Below are positions 18,667 to 25,534 of a stretch of 25,808 nucleotides of DNA, one piece after another (position 1 is the stretch's first letter; each line of letters starts with the position of its first letter). This stretch comes from a virus. The notes under the pieces are model-generated. The model saw nothing but the letters and a program-made list of their open reading frames with translations. It did no database searches and was not told the origin of the DNA. The stretch is taken from positions 1 to 25,808 of the IMG/VR virus record IMGVR_UViG_3300023229_000078. One strand, given 5' to 3'. A program made the position numbers and the translations under genes.

Positions 18667-19272
18667 CAAATATAGAGTCTATGTCAACACTGTCCCCGGC
18701 CCACCTTAGCCCTACGCCTGCGCGGAAAAGAATCGTGTCGTGAATTTGGATGATAACCGCCGCTGGAATTTCCCACATTATTGATTGATAACTCCATCCG
18801 GTTTCCTTGGCGATTGATGAAACTACCCACGCTGCCCAACCCGGCGACCAGCTTTTTTTTTAGGCCCCGGTGCGTCTGTGGACTTGGTTTGGATTCGAGC
18901 AAAATCTTGGCACATTTTCTGAATGATTGGGGTGAGCTTGGAAATGTCTGCCAGGATCGCTCCGTTTTCGGTCAGATATTCATTTACGAATTCGCGCCAT
19001 GCCACGCGCCCTTCCCATGCCATGTACCGCGCCCGCCTTGCTGCCTGTTTGTCGGCCTGGTGGATTAAAAGGAAACCAATGACATCCGAAACGCCAGCAT
19101 TTTTAGAGCTTCCAGTGAAGAATCGGTTTTGGGTTTCTTGCAGCAAATCCAGCGTCCCAAAGGATAGCGGGGAAAGCGCAATTCCATTAAAGGAAATGGA
19201 ATCATGTTGCGTGAATGCCCTTCGCTGGGGCGCGTCGTGGTCGTCTTCGAGAAAGTCGGTGTCGTCGTTCAT
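18659..19272 (-). CDS. GT-like tail chaperone made by -1 frameshift (204 aa)
   Basis: After 140 zero-frame codons a -1 slip on the A9 run continues in a frame that reads SWSPGWAAWVVSSIAKETGW, then SYQSIMWEIPAAVIIQIHDT and on to DSVDIDSIFDG, ending TAA at 18659. This 64-residue segment has the helical look of T-like extensions (Trp- and Pro-marked helices, WxxSIAKETGW) and lacks a start codon of its own near its beginning. Without the shift, the 160 bases between the G-like stop and the gp10-like gene would be empty. Known analogues: lambda G/GT and many siphoviruses. Directly seen: the slippery run, frame and coding-like extension; the shift itself is inferred. Confidence 0.75.
18823..19272 (-). 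CDS. Tail assembly chaperone, G-like (149 aa, zero frame)
   Basis: ATG at 19272 (MNDDTDFLEDDHDAPQRRAF), not the longer frame to 19407. The body is helical (ISFNGIALSPLSFGTLDLLQ, FLLIHQADKQAARRARYMAW), the acidic-to-basic layout of siphovirus tail chaperones. The zero frame ends shortly after a run of nine As that encodes three lysines (PGPKKKAGRRVGQRG). It sits two genes after the tail tube and before the tape measure, the expected place. The chaperone would bind the tape measure and tube protein during tail assembly. Leader is ACCAAAATACCAA without a Shine-Dalgarno sequence. Confidence 0.8.
   Translation of the reverse strand: MNDDTDFLEDDHDAPQRRAFTQHDSISFNGIALSPLSFGTLDLLQETQNRFFTGSSKNAGVSDVIGFLLIHQADKQAARRARYMAWEGRVAWREFVNEYLTENGAILADISKLTPIIQKMCQDFARIQTKSTDAPGPKKKAGRRVGQRG
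18853..18861 (-). promoter_or_regulatory. A9 slippery sequence for -1 ribosomal frameshift
   Basis: On the minus strand CCT AAA AAA AAA GCT contains the heptamer A-AAA-AAA in the correct zero frame, the strongest class of bacterial -1 slippery site. A short GC-rich stretch follows (GCTGGTCGCCGGGTTGGGC) and could form a weak stimulatory hairpin. Confidence 0.75.
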
Positions 19273-19292
19273 TTGGTATTTTGGTTTAGTTT

Positions 19293-19766
19293 TTAAGAGT
19301 GATTGATAAGTGCGGTCAATTGTTCGCGGTTGGCCCCCTCGCGATAAATCACAGTTCGACCGCCAGAAATTTCCTTGGCAATCATCGCCTTTTGATTGCG
19401 ACCGCAATGCATAAGCGTCGAGCCGTTGTTGAGCCCGGAGCGGGCTGCGTCAAAAGCAATTAAAACGTACTCCTCTGCGGTGACTCCGCGAGCAGCTAGA
19501 ATTTCATCAACGCGGCCAGGCAGGTCCACCTTGTTGTTGAAAGCGTTGAGCATATCCACCGCCTTCACTCCTTGGTGCTTAGGCTCAAGTCGGAAAGATA
19601 ACGTCTCCCGGCCCTTAGCGATGATTCTGGAAATACCAGTGATTACTTCTTCGCCGTTTTCAATTGCGGTTTTCAGTCCGAAGCCTGCCGCCGTCATTGC
19701 TGCGGCGAGCTTTAGGTTATCGGTCAAAAAAAATTGATCGCGTTTTTCCTGCGGGAGTTTGTTCAT
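19293..19766 (-). CDS. Hypothetical 157-aa tail-region protein
   Basis: MNKLPQEKRDQFFLTDNLKL, then TAAGFGLKTAIENGEEVITG, a strand/helix body (RETLSFRLEPKHQGVKAVDM, VDEILAARGVTAEEYVLIAF) and a C-terminus with GGRTVIYREGANREQLTALI. It resembles no family I can name. It sits between the tail tube and the tail chaperones, so a tail-assembly role is plausible. Leader GACATATACCAA precedes the ATG; no Shine-Dalgarno sequence. Confidence 0.55.
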   Translation of the reverse strand: MNKLPQEKRDQFFLTDNLKLAAAMTAAGFGLKTAIENGEEVITGISRIIAKGRETLSFRLEPKHQGVKAVDMLNAFNNKVDLPGRVDEILAARGVTAEEYVLIAFDAARSGLNNGSTLMHCGRNQKAMIAKEISGGRTVIYREGANREQLTALINHS

Positions 19767-19802
19767 TTGGTATATGTCGGGCCACGAAGGGCCGGGTCAT
19801 TT

Positions 19803-20138
19803 TTAAGCTGAGATGCCGCCCCATGAGGTCAAGCTGATGGTCACGCGTTGGAAGTCCGTATTGCCGAGCTTGAGTCCTTTTGCAGTGATGTAATACGTGC
19901 CAGCGGGAGCCCCGGTTACGGAGAGCGCGTCATTGATTGCAAGGGCCTCGGAGTTGTTCACCCCTTCAATTGTCCCGGTGATTTTGGGGGCGTAAATTGC
20001 AGCGGAAACAAAGTCTCCATCTTCATCAGCAACTTCCGCAATGCTGCGGATTTCGTCAAAAGAAGCGGATTGAACCACCAATCCGGTGACGGTTGGAGCC
20101 CCAAAAGGAAGTGCGGTGCCGAGGACAGTAGAAGCCAT
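19803..20138 (-). CDS. Major tail (tube) protein candidate (111 aa)
   Basis: MASTVLGTALPFGAPTVTGL, then LVVQSASFDEIRSIAEVADE and a strand-rich second half (KITGTIEGVNNSEALAINDA, TYYITAKGLKLGNTDFQRVT). The beta-dominated sequence and position between the head-tail connectors and the tail chaperones fit a tail tube protein. It is shorter than the common 150-250 aa tube proteins but near the size of some simple ones. TTTGACAC stands 12 nt before the ATG at 20138. Confidence 0.6.
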   Translation of the reverse strand: MASTVLGTALPFGAPTVTGLVVQSASFDEIRSIAEVADEDGDFVSAAIYAPKITGTIEGVNNSEALAINDALSVTGAPAGTYYITAKGLKLGNTDFQRVTISLTSWGGISA

Positions 20139-20158
20139 ACCACTGCGGCGGTGTCAAA

Positions 20159-20587
20159 TTAACGAAGCCCGCCGTGCAAGGTGAGGTTGCGCGTCCTCAC
20201 GAAACGATTCCCTTCGATCGCTTGCTCTCTGCCCCCGGTGACATCACCATAAATTGCGAGCGTGCTAGTCGTTAGCTTTGCCGAAAGTCCTGAGTCCTCC
20301 ACCACACAATCTATTCCAGAAACGATCCGGGTGTCTTTGCTGGACGAGTTTTGCTGTTTGGCGTCGATGTAGGTTATGATTTCAACCGCCACCTCGTAAA
20401 CATTTACCGAAATGAGATCGGGCGTCTCTAGGATTTCCGCTCTCACCACCACGCGGGGAAGGATTGCATTATCTTCGTCGCCGCCTTGCATATACGGTAC
20501 GACCTGGACGCCGCCAGTGATCGGCATTTGCCTAGTAATAAGCCTGCAAAGCCCGTCCTCAATTAATCTGTCCAATGTGTTGCTCAT
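20159..20587 (-). CDS. Tail completion/connector protein (142 aa)
   Basis: MSNTLDRLIEDGLCRLITRQ starts with a helix, then a central strand with ARVVVRAEILETPDL-type pattern (RVVVRAEILETPDLISVNVY) and a helix-strand end (RFVRTRNLTLHGGLR). The layout fits lambda gpU-like or HK97-type tail terminator/completion proteins, which cap the tail at the head end. The start overlaps the preceding 103-aa gene by 4 nt (ATGA). No motif is decisive. Confidence 0.5.
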   Translation of the reverse strand: MSNTLDRLIEDGLCRLITRQMPITGGVQVVPYMQGGDEDNAILPRVVVRAEILETPDLISVNVYEVAVEIITYIDAKQQNSSSKDTRIVSGIDCVVEDSGLSAKLTTSTLAIYGDVTGGREQAIEGNRFVRTRNLTLHGGLR

Positions 20588-20895
20588 GAGTAGGGAGCGA
20601 CGAGGGTAAGAAACCAGGAAACCTCGTCTTTAGTGACTGGCCTTCCGACTTTATGCAGGACTTCGTTTACGAAAATATCTTCGTCCGGCTCCGGGTCACC
20701 TCCAAGAACCTGAGAAAACGGGATCAAAATGTTCCCGGTCAGCTCTTGCTCAAATCCGCCAGCGGCAAGAACGTCCGATTCAGAAAGCTCTGAATAAATG
20801 CCGGTGAATGATTTGTTCCGAAATGTAAACTTTGTCGGAATCTCCGCCACAGTCTGCGCCAATCCGGCGGCCATCAAATCGGAAAATTCGCTCAT
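20584..20895 (-). CDS. Head-tail connector protein (103 aa)
   Basis: MSEFSDLMAAGLAQTVAEIP, then TKFTFRNKSFTGIYSELSES and a strand-rich body (QELTGNILIPFSQVLGGDPE) ending LTLVAPYS. Size, beta-content and position right after the coat gene match head-tail stopper proteins (lambda gpFII-like). TTTGACAC-like GTGTCACA (as TGTGACAC on the minus strand) precedes the ATG by 12 nt. A strong terminator lies just upstream, so expression must depend on readthrough from the coat transcript or on another promoter. Confidence 0.6.
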   Translation of the reverse strand: MSEFSDLMAAGLAQTVAEIPTKFTFRNKSFTGIYSELSESDVLAAGGFEQELTGNILIPFSQVLGGDPEPDEDIFVNEVLHKVGRPVTKDEVSWFLTLVAPYS

Positions 20896-20919
20896 ACAAA
20901 GGGCACGGTGTCACATTAC

Positions 20920-20956
20920 AAAAAAGACCTCGGAGCGGGATTGCTGCCGAGGTCTT
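20920..20956 (-). terminator. Strong Rho-independent terminator after the coat gene
   Basis: On the minus strand AAGACCTCGG and CCGAGGTCTT (20956-20947 and 20933-20924) form a perfect 10-bp stem around a 13-nt loop, followed by a T-run (20925-20920). It separates the coat gene from the connector and tail genes, and would raise coat mRNA relative to tail mRNA. Confidence 0.88.
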
Positions 20957-20976
20957 AATTTGCTGGGGTGAATTAC

Positions 20977-22131
20977 TTATCCTAGGAGGATAGCCGCGTG
21001 CTCTGGTTTTTCCATCGCCCAGCCCCAAAGGGCATGAACGCGGTAGAGCACCATTCCGTCGCCAGGATAGACGCGGAGATCAAAGCTGATTCCGGTGCGG
21101 GGATCAGTGATGATCTCGCTATCAATGGCAAGGTCGCCTTGGCGAGGGAAGATTGGCAGACGAGTGGCGAGGGTAAGCGCGTTGGCCGAGAAGGCCAAGT
21201 TGCGGACGCTGGTAGCGTTAACCGTGATTGCCTTAGTGGCCGCGCTCATGGCGATTCGCAACCCAGGGGCTGCAATGGTGACGGTGCCGCCGCCAGAGAC
21301 ATCAGCGTCTCCACTGACCACCACGTATTTGTTTACGTCGCCAACGAAGGAGAGGATGTCGCCAGCAACAATCGTTCCGGTCCCGGCAGAAGCCAAGGTC
21401 AAGACGGTTGCGCCAACAGCGTACCCGGCAGTGTCAGTGGTTGCGCTCGATCCGGTTCCGGCTGTGCCGTTGTAAATCTGAGCAGATTCACGGACTGCGA
21501 ATCCGTGAAGGCTCAGAAGCTCGCCATCGCGAAGAGTCATCGTGGTTGCCGCCTCGTTGGCTTTGGTGAGTTGTCCCAATGATCGGAGAGCCGCGCCTGC
21601 GCTGGTGTTGATAACCAAAGACCGACCGGAAGCCGGAGCACCATTATCGTCAAGGATTTTCTTGGCTTGCGCCGAATCTCCGAGAGTGGTGGCAAACGGG
21701 GTAGTGCCAGCAGTGCCATAAGCGCGGGAAGCGCCAAGGGCAAGTGCGTCGCAAACATCGTTTTCCATCTCATTGACCAAAACCCGAAAAGCCTGGGCGA
21801 TTTGGTCTTGCTGGATGGACATCGAACCGGGGCCTTGGTCCACGCCGTATTCCTCTTCGCCGGTCCAAGAAAAACCTGCGTACTTGTTTTTCGACAAGGA
21901 CAACTCGACATTTCCGACCGTCTGATCAATGGCAGCGGGGACGCTCATTGCCGGAGTGTACGTCGCAGTCGTATTGACTGGGACAACGGACGACCGAAGG
22001 GTTTGTCCGGTGGCAAGGCGGTCGGCCTTAGCGTTGCGATTGACGCCGGGAATCGCTCCAACGAGTTCGCGAGAAACTACGTCGAGGGCTTCGTAAACGT
22101 CGGGGATCAGGTTTGAGAGGGTGTTGGCCAT
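20977..22131 (-). CDS. Major capsid protein, P22 gp5-like (384 aa)
   Basis: MANTLSNLIPDVYEALDVVS, then ELVGAIPGVNRNAKADRLAT and TQTVGNVELSLSKNK-type P22 coat signature (TVGNVELSLSKNKYAGFSWT). A helix ALDVVSRELVGAIP and FRVLVNEMENDVCDALALGA fit the HK97-fold spine. An inserted beta-domain near residues 231-290 (ATVLTLASAGTGTIVAGDIL) resembles the P22-type insertion. C-terminus YPGDGMVLYRVHALWGWAME. It forms the shell around the scaffold product encoded just upstream. A terminator follows the gene. The start lacks a Shine-Dalgarno sequence and has CACAAATAAAATACC before the ATG. Confidence 0.88.
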   Translation of the reverse strand: MANTLSNLIPDVYEALDVVSRELVGAIPGVNRNAKADRLATGQTLRSSVVPVNTTATYTPAMSVPAAIDQTVGNVELSLSKNKYAGFSWTGEEEYGVDQGPGSMSIQQDQIAQAFRVLVNEMENDVCDALALGASRAYGTAGTTPFATTLGDSAQAKKILDDNGAPASGRSLVINTSAGAALRSLGQLTKANEAATTMTLRDGELLSLHGFAVRESAQIYNGTAGTGSSATTDTAGYAVGATVLTLASAGTGTIVAGDILSFVGDVNKYVVVSGDADVSGGGTVTIAAPGLRIAMSAATKAITVNATSVRNLAFSANALTLATRLPIFPRQGDLAIDSEIITDPRTGISFDLRVYPGDGMVLYRVHALWGWAMEKPEHAAILLG

Positions 22132-22161
22132 GGTATTTTATTTGTGTGAGATTGGAGTTTT

Positions 22162-22329
22162 TTACTGGTTGGAAGTGATGCCGCATTTTTCGCGGAAAGA
22201 TTGCTTTTCTTCGTCGGTCATTGCCTCGACTTCGGCCATAGTTTTAATGAGCGGATCGGAGGCGGGCGCAGGCGCGTGCGCGACTTCTTGAGCGGATTGT
22301 TTCGGCGCGTTATATTTTTCCTTTGCCAT
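22162..22329 (-). CDS. Small head-region protein (55 aa)
   Basis: MAKEKYNAPKQSAQEVAHAP, then an Ala/Pro-rich spacer and a helical end (MAEVEAMTDEEKQSFREKCG). It lies 2 nt after the scaffold stop and 30 nt before the coat gene, so it belongs to the head module. It could be a minor or decoration protein or a second small scaffold. No family is recognised. The frame is intact with the coding bias of its neighbours. Confidence 0.6.
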   Translation of the reverse strand: MAKEKYNAPKQSAQEVAHAPAPASDPLIKTMAEVEAMTDEEKQSFREKCGITSNQ

Positions 22330-22331
22330 AT

Positions 22332-22766
22332 TCAGGAAATTTTGCCGCCGGATTTACAGAAAGCCAAACGGTGGGCGGGGCTCATGGCATTAAATTCGGC
22401 GCGGTCGATAGGCTCGGCAGATGCGACAGGTGCTCCGCTAACCACGGTCTCGACGGGAGCGTGTCCGTTACTAGCAACCACTCGGGCAGCTTCGGCATTT
22501 ACTTTTTCAGGGAGCGCGGCTACTTCGGCAACCGCCACTTCGAGCTTGCCGGAAAGGTCAATCTTTTCGGCTTCGAGAGCGTCAATGGCTTCCTGTTTAG
22601 GAGCGGTTTCGATCTTAGCTTCAAAATCCGAAACGCTGGATTTCAGCGCGGAGATTTCAGCGTCTTTTAGTTCGACGGTTGCAAGCGCCTCCGTAAGTTT
22701 TCCGACAACTGATTCGAGTCGGTCCGACTGGCCGGTGATTTTGGAAAGGAAATCTTGTAGGTTCAC
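22332..22766 (-). CDS. Scaffold-like coiled-coil protein (144 aa, GTG start)
   Basis: GTG at 22766 gives MNLQDFLSKITGQSDRLESV. The first 80 residues are a heptad-rich coiled coil (LTEALATVELKDAEISALKS, AIDALEAEKIDLSGKLEVAV), then an Ala/Val-rich linker and a C-terminus PAHRLAFCKSGGKIS of the kind that contacts the coat protein. It sits after the S49 protease and before the coat gene, matching the lambda C/Nu3 arrangement where the protease removes the scaffold. TTTGACAC lies 12 nt upstream of the GTG; an ATG 5 nt upstream is in another frame and meets TGA at once. Confidence 0.75.
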   Translation of the reverse strand: MNLQDFLSKITGQSDRLESVVGKLTEALATVELKDAEISALKSSVSDFEAKIETAPKQEAIDALEAEKIDLSGKLEVAVAEVAALPEKVNAEAARVVASNGHAPVETVVSGAPVASAEPIDRAEFNAMSPAHRLAFCKSGGKIS

Positions 22767-22786
22767 GCCATGGTTGGCGTGTCAAA

Positions 22787-23596
22787 TCAGATTGCCGCCG
22801 GGGAGGCCCCCACAACGTCCGCGAGCCCAAGCAAAACTGCATCGCTGCCGCCATACCAGCCAGCGCGGAAAACCTCATCATGCACCTGGCGATTTGCAGA
22901 AACGTGGGAGCGAAACATCCCGCCCATGCGATTGACATTATCTTGCAGGAATTCGCGCTGGTCTTCGGTGAGGCTCGGCCCGTGCATTGTGCTTTTAAGA
23001 TCGCTCCCCTCGCTGACGATAGGATCGAACTCCAGCCCCATCATTTCCCATGCGCCTGACGAATCCACCCAAGGGAGTATCACGCCTATGTTGCCAACCA
23101 TTGCGCTCTCGGTCGCAACAATAGCGGTGCATCCTGCGGCTAGGTAATAAGCAGCGGAGCACATTAGCCCATCGGTAAAGGCTACCGTGATAATACTGGT
23201 CTCAGCCCGGAGCCGTGAAATGGCCTGCGCCGCCTCATGGCAACCCATGCAAGCCCCGCCTGGTGAGTCAAAAAGAAAGTTGATGCGGCTGGCCCCGGCA
23301 ACCTTGGCTTGCTCGATCTCCGCCACGATGTCGCCGTACGAAGTATTCCCGCACGATTTCTCAATGTTTGACAGGTGCGGCCCCAACACGCCGAGAACGT
23401 AAATTGTCGCTGTCCCGGTCATTTGGTCAAAAGCCATGTCTGGACGCTGCCGGATAAAATCCGCAAAATCTTCCCCGATGTCTGCGCCGGTTTTTGCCAT
23501 TGCGTTTTCCAGCAATGCCCGGACTGAGCTATAACCCGCCGAGGAAATGAACCAGGGCTGATGATTGACGGCTTCGTGAATGCGTTGGAATCTCAT
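22787..23596 (-). CDS. Head maturation protease, S49/SppA type (269 aa)
   Basis: MRFQRIHEAVNHQPWFISSA then a GDIVAEIEQAKVAGASRINF, FLFDSPGGACMGCHEAAQAI (GG oxyanion-type loop), TVAFTDGLMCSAAYYLAAGC with the nucleophile Ser147, and DPIVSEGSDLKSTMHGP with the probable general-base Lys201. Single-domain phage S49 enzymes like lambda gpC cut the scaffold and portal or coat tails during prohead maturation. The gene overlaps the portal stop by 4 nt. Length is normal for the family; no membrane anchor is present. Confidence 0.9.
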   Translation of the reverse strand: MRFQRIHEAVNHQPWFISSAGYSSVRALLENAMAKTGADIGEDFADFIRQRPDMAFDQMTGTATIYVLGVLGPHLSNIEKSCGNTSYGDIVAEIEQAKVAGASRINFLFDSPGGACMGCHEAAQAISRLRAETSIITVAFTDGLMCSAAYYLAAGCTAIVATESAMVGNIGVILPWVDSSGAWEMMGLEFDPIVSEGSDLKSTMHGPSLTEDQREFLQDNVNRMGGMFRSHVSANRQVHDEVFRAGWYGGSDAVLLGLADVVGASPAAI

Positions 23597-25116
23597 GGGG
23601 TTGTAGTCTGTGTCTTGGTCTCCTCTGTCGTGTCAGTCGTGGTCGCCATATCATTTGGGGTAAACATTTTCATCTCCCGATCCTCAATAATGATTCCGGT
23701 CTCTTTCTCAACTGCGGCTTGCGCCCGCTTACGCGTAGCAACGTCCATTGCCCTCTTCCGGCAAAAATCTGAATAGGTGGTATTGCCGTCCTCCTCAACA
23801 ATGGTCGAATCGAGAATCAGTCCAAATTTGTTATCCTCCCGGCGCTGTTGACGATCCCGGCCTTCGTCAATTGAGATCCGGGGCGGTTTCGTGAATCCCC
23901 ATTTGAGAAATCCGCCCTTGTCCTGCCCTGGGTAAGCCGGGAGCATTCCGTTTTTGATGGCAACTGAAATTGCGTAGCCAACTTGCCGACGAGCGCAAGG
24001 TTCCAGCAGCGATTGCCGATCAGTAACCGCGATGCGGGCCTTGGTGTTTTCGGTGCGTTGGCTGGTCCCGTTCGCTTCGCCGGGTTTCCAGCCCCACGAA
24101 TAAGGCCAGTTTGCCGCCGCTAAACATTTGCGATACGTCCGGTCCTGAAATGATTCCCAATCTGCGCCGGGACGATTGTTAATATGTTGCTCCAATTTTT
24201 GCCCGGAGCTTGCCTTCATGTATCGGATCAATCCGCCGTACATCGTCTTGACTTCCATTCCGTCCGGGGTGCCGTCGTTAGATTGCAGAGAGAGCGGGTC
24301 ATCCTCAGATGTATCGCCCTCGCCGGTCTCGTTATATTCGAGCAACCCGATGGCCGAAGCAATCAAACCGGCTTGCTGTTCCCATTCGTCCGATTGAGCA
24401 ATCACGCGGAAATCTTCAATGCAGGAAGAGAAAATCGGGAAACCCCGAGCCTGGTCATTCCATTTTGGCTCGAAAGTGTGGACAACATAATTTGCCGCCA
24501 AGTCTTCAAATTCGCCGTTTGTCTCGCCGAGTTTTCGATAAGCCATCGGTCGCTCGTTGCGGGTCATGATTACGCCGTTGCGCATGATAAGTCCTTTATA
24601 GTCACCGTCTTTTAAAACTTGGTCGGCTGCGGAAAACCTTTCCCATTGGCCGATTTGGCGATTAGGAATGTCCTGAACCATTGGCCATCCATTGTCAGAC
24701 TCCGAGAGCATTTTGATCGTGTCACCAGCCCGGTCAATGGCAACGGATTGCTGATAAAGATTCGTCACAAAATCGTAATTGGTGCCGCGAATGTCGCACG
24801 TCGGGTACCATTCTTCGATCAGCCACCTTCGAGCTTCCTTTCCCCATTCTTCGTCCGCGCCAAAAAACACGGGGAGCCATGCATTCCCGACCGCAAACAT
24901 TGCCTTTTGGCAAATCACGCCTTCGACGACGCCGAAATTTGCATAAAGTTTATCGGAAAGAAATGATGTCGTGAGCCAGTCCCGATAGGTAATCAATTTC
25001 TTGAGCGGGTCAAGCACGCGGAGCGGAACAGATGGGACACGGCCACCGCCATTTTCTGCCGCTTTTAGAAAAGTTCGGGAAGAAATTGCGTTGCCGTATT
25101 GATCGAGGATGGCCAT
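23593..25116 (-). CDS. Portal protein, lambda gpB family (507 aa)
   Basis: MAILDQYGNAISSRTFLKAA ... VPLRVLDPLKKLITYRDW and SDKLYANFGVVEGVICQKAM, then EEWYPTCDIRGTNYDFVTNL and IPNRQIGQWERF, core segments DIRGTNYDF and NDQARGFPIFSSCIEDFR, and the helical stem and C-terminal crown. This is the lambda-type portal layout, forming a 12-subunit ring at one capsid vertex for DNA entry, tail joining and terminase docking. The C-terminus is Thr-rich (MATTTDTTEETKTQTTTP), perhaps a protease-trimmed tail. The start has no Shine-Dalgarno sequence (TTTTGCTGAT). Confidence 0.9.
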   Translation of the reverse strand: MAILDQYGNAISSRTFLKAAENGGGRVPSVPLRVLDPLKKLITYRDWLTTSFLSDKLYANFGVVEGVICQKAMFAVGNAWLPVFFGADEEWGKEARRWLIEEWYPTCDIRGTNYDFVTNLYQQSVAIDRAGDTIKMLSESDNGWPMVQDIPNRQIGQWERFSAADQVLKDGDYKGLIMRNGVIMTRNERPMAYRKLGETNGEFEDLAANYVVHTFEPKWNDQARGFPIFSSCIEDFRVIAQSDEWEQQAGLIASAIGLLEYNETGEGDTSEDDPLSLQSNDGTPDGMEVKTMYGGLIRYMKASSGQKLEQHINNRPGADWESFQDRTYRKCLAAANWPYSWGWKPGEANGTSQRTENTKARIAVTDRQSLLEPCARRQVGYAISVAIKNGMLPAYPGQDKGGFLKWGFTKPPRISIDEGRDRQQRREDNKFGLILDSTIVEEDGNTTYSDFCRKRAMDVATRKRAQAAVEKETGIIIEDREMKMFTPNDMATTTDTTEETKTQTTTP

Positions 25117-25117
25117 A

Positions 25118-25411
25118 TCAGCAAAAGAAAACTCGCGCTTTGTTGGTGGCGCGACGGGTTAAAAATGACGCAAGCTCGGCAGTGGTGTGAGAATCAAACC
25201 AGGAAAGGGTTTTATCCGCCGCCGTCATAATCACGGCAACCGAAAGCGCGGGGTCAACCTGAAATGAAAAGCTCTTGTTTGTTGCGCTGGCGGAAATCAT
25301 GACCTTGCCGGAACCTTTAACAATCTCGAACTGGCCAGTCACAAGGGCCTCGATTACGCCGCGCCCTTGGAGGCTGGCTATCCTGAGTAAAACGCTAACG
25401 AGTGGAGTCAC
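25118..25411 (-). CDS. gpW-position head-tail connector (97 aa, GTG start)
   Basis: GTG at 25411 gives MTPLVSVLLRIASLQGRGVI, then IVKGSGKVMISASATNKSFS, FQVDPALSVAVIMTAADKTL and SWFDSHTTAELASFLTRRAT. In lambda-type genomes the small gpW protein between terminase and portal joins DNA and head to tail; size and position match, though the sequence is not a clear gpW. TTTGACAC is found 12 nt before the start. Only 1 nt separates it from the portal ATG, so expression is coupled. Confidence 0.55.
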   Translation of the reverse strand: MTPLVSVLLRIASLQGRGVIEALVTGQFEIVKGSGKVMISASATNKSFSFQVDPALSVAVIMTAADKTLSWFDSHTTAELASFLTRRATNKARVFFC

Positions 25412-25534
25412 ACACTAGAGAGAGTGTCAAAGGCAGGGCGGGTATTTCATGCGGATAAATCAAACAAAAACCCGGCCGCGAATTTCTTCAACGAACCTGC
25501 CCCGCGCCCCGCCTCTGACAAGACTGCAGCCGTG

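Larger units (their letters stand above)
14381..25431 (-). repeat. TTTGACAC start-associated elements, six dispersed copies
   Basis: On the plus strand GTGTCAAA occurs at 14381, 20151, 22779 and 25424, GTGTCACA at 20908 and ATGTCAAC at 18681. Read on the minus strand the element precedes the start codons of the genes at 14366, 20138, 22766, 25411, 20895 and 18666 with a gap of 12 nt in four cases and 14 nt in two. It is neither a Shine-Dalgarno sequence nor compatible with a -35 box for the same gene. Confidence 0.7.

Noticed and set aside
22201-22935. 244-aa plus-strand frame opposite scaffold and protease genes
   Set aside because: Covers three well-supported minus-strand genes and is low-complexity; antisense shadow.
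25424-25431. TTGACA as a -35 promoter box before the 25411 gene
   Set aside because: No -10 box follows at 16-18 bp, which would fall inside the gene; the same holds for the other copies.
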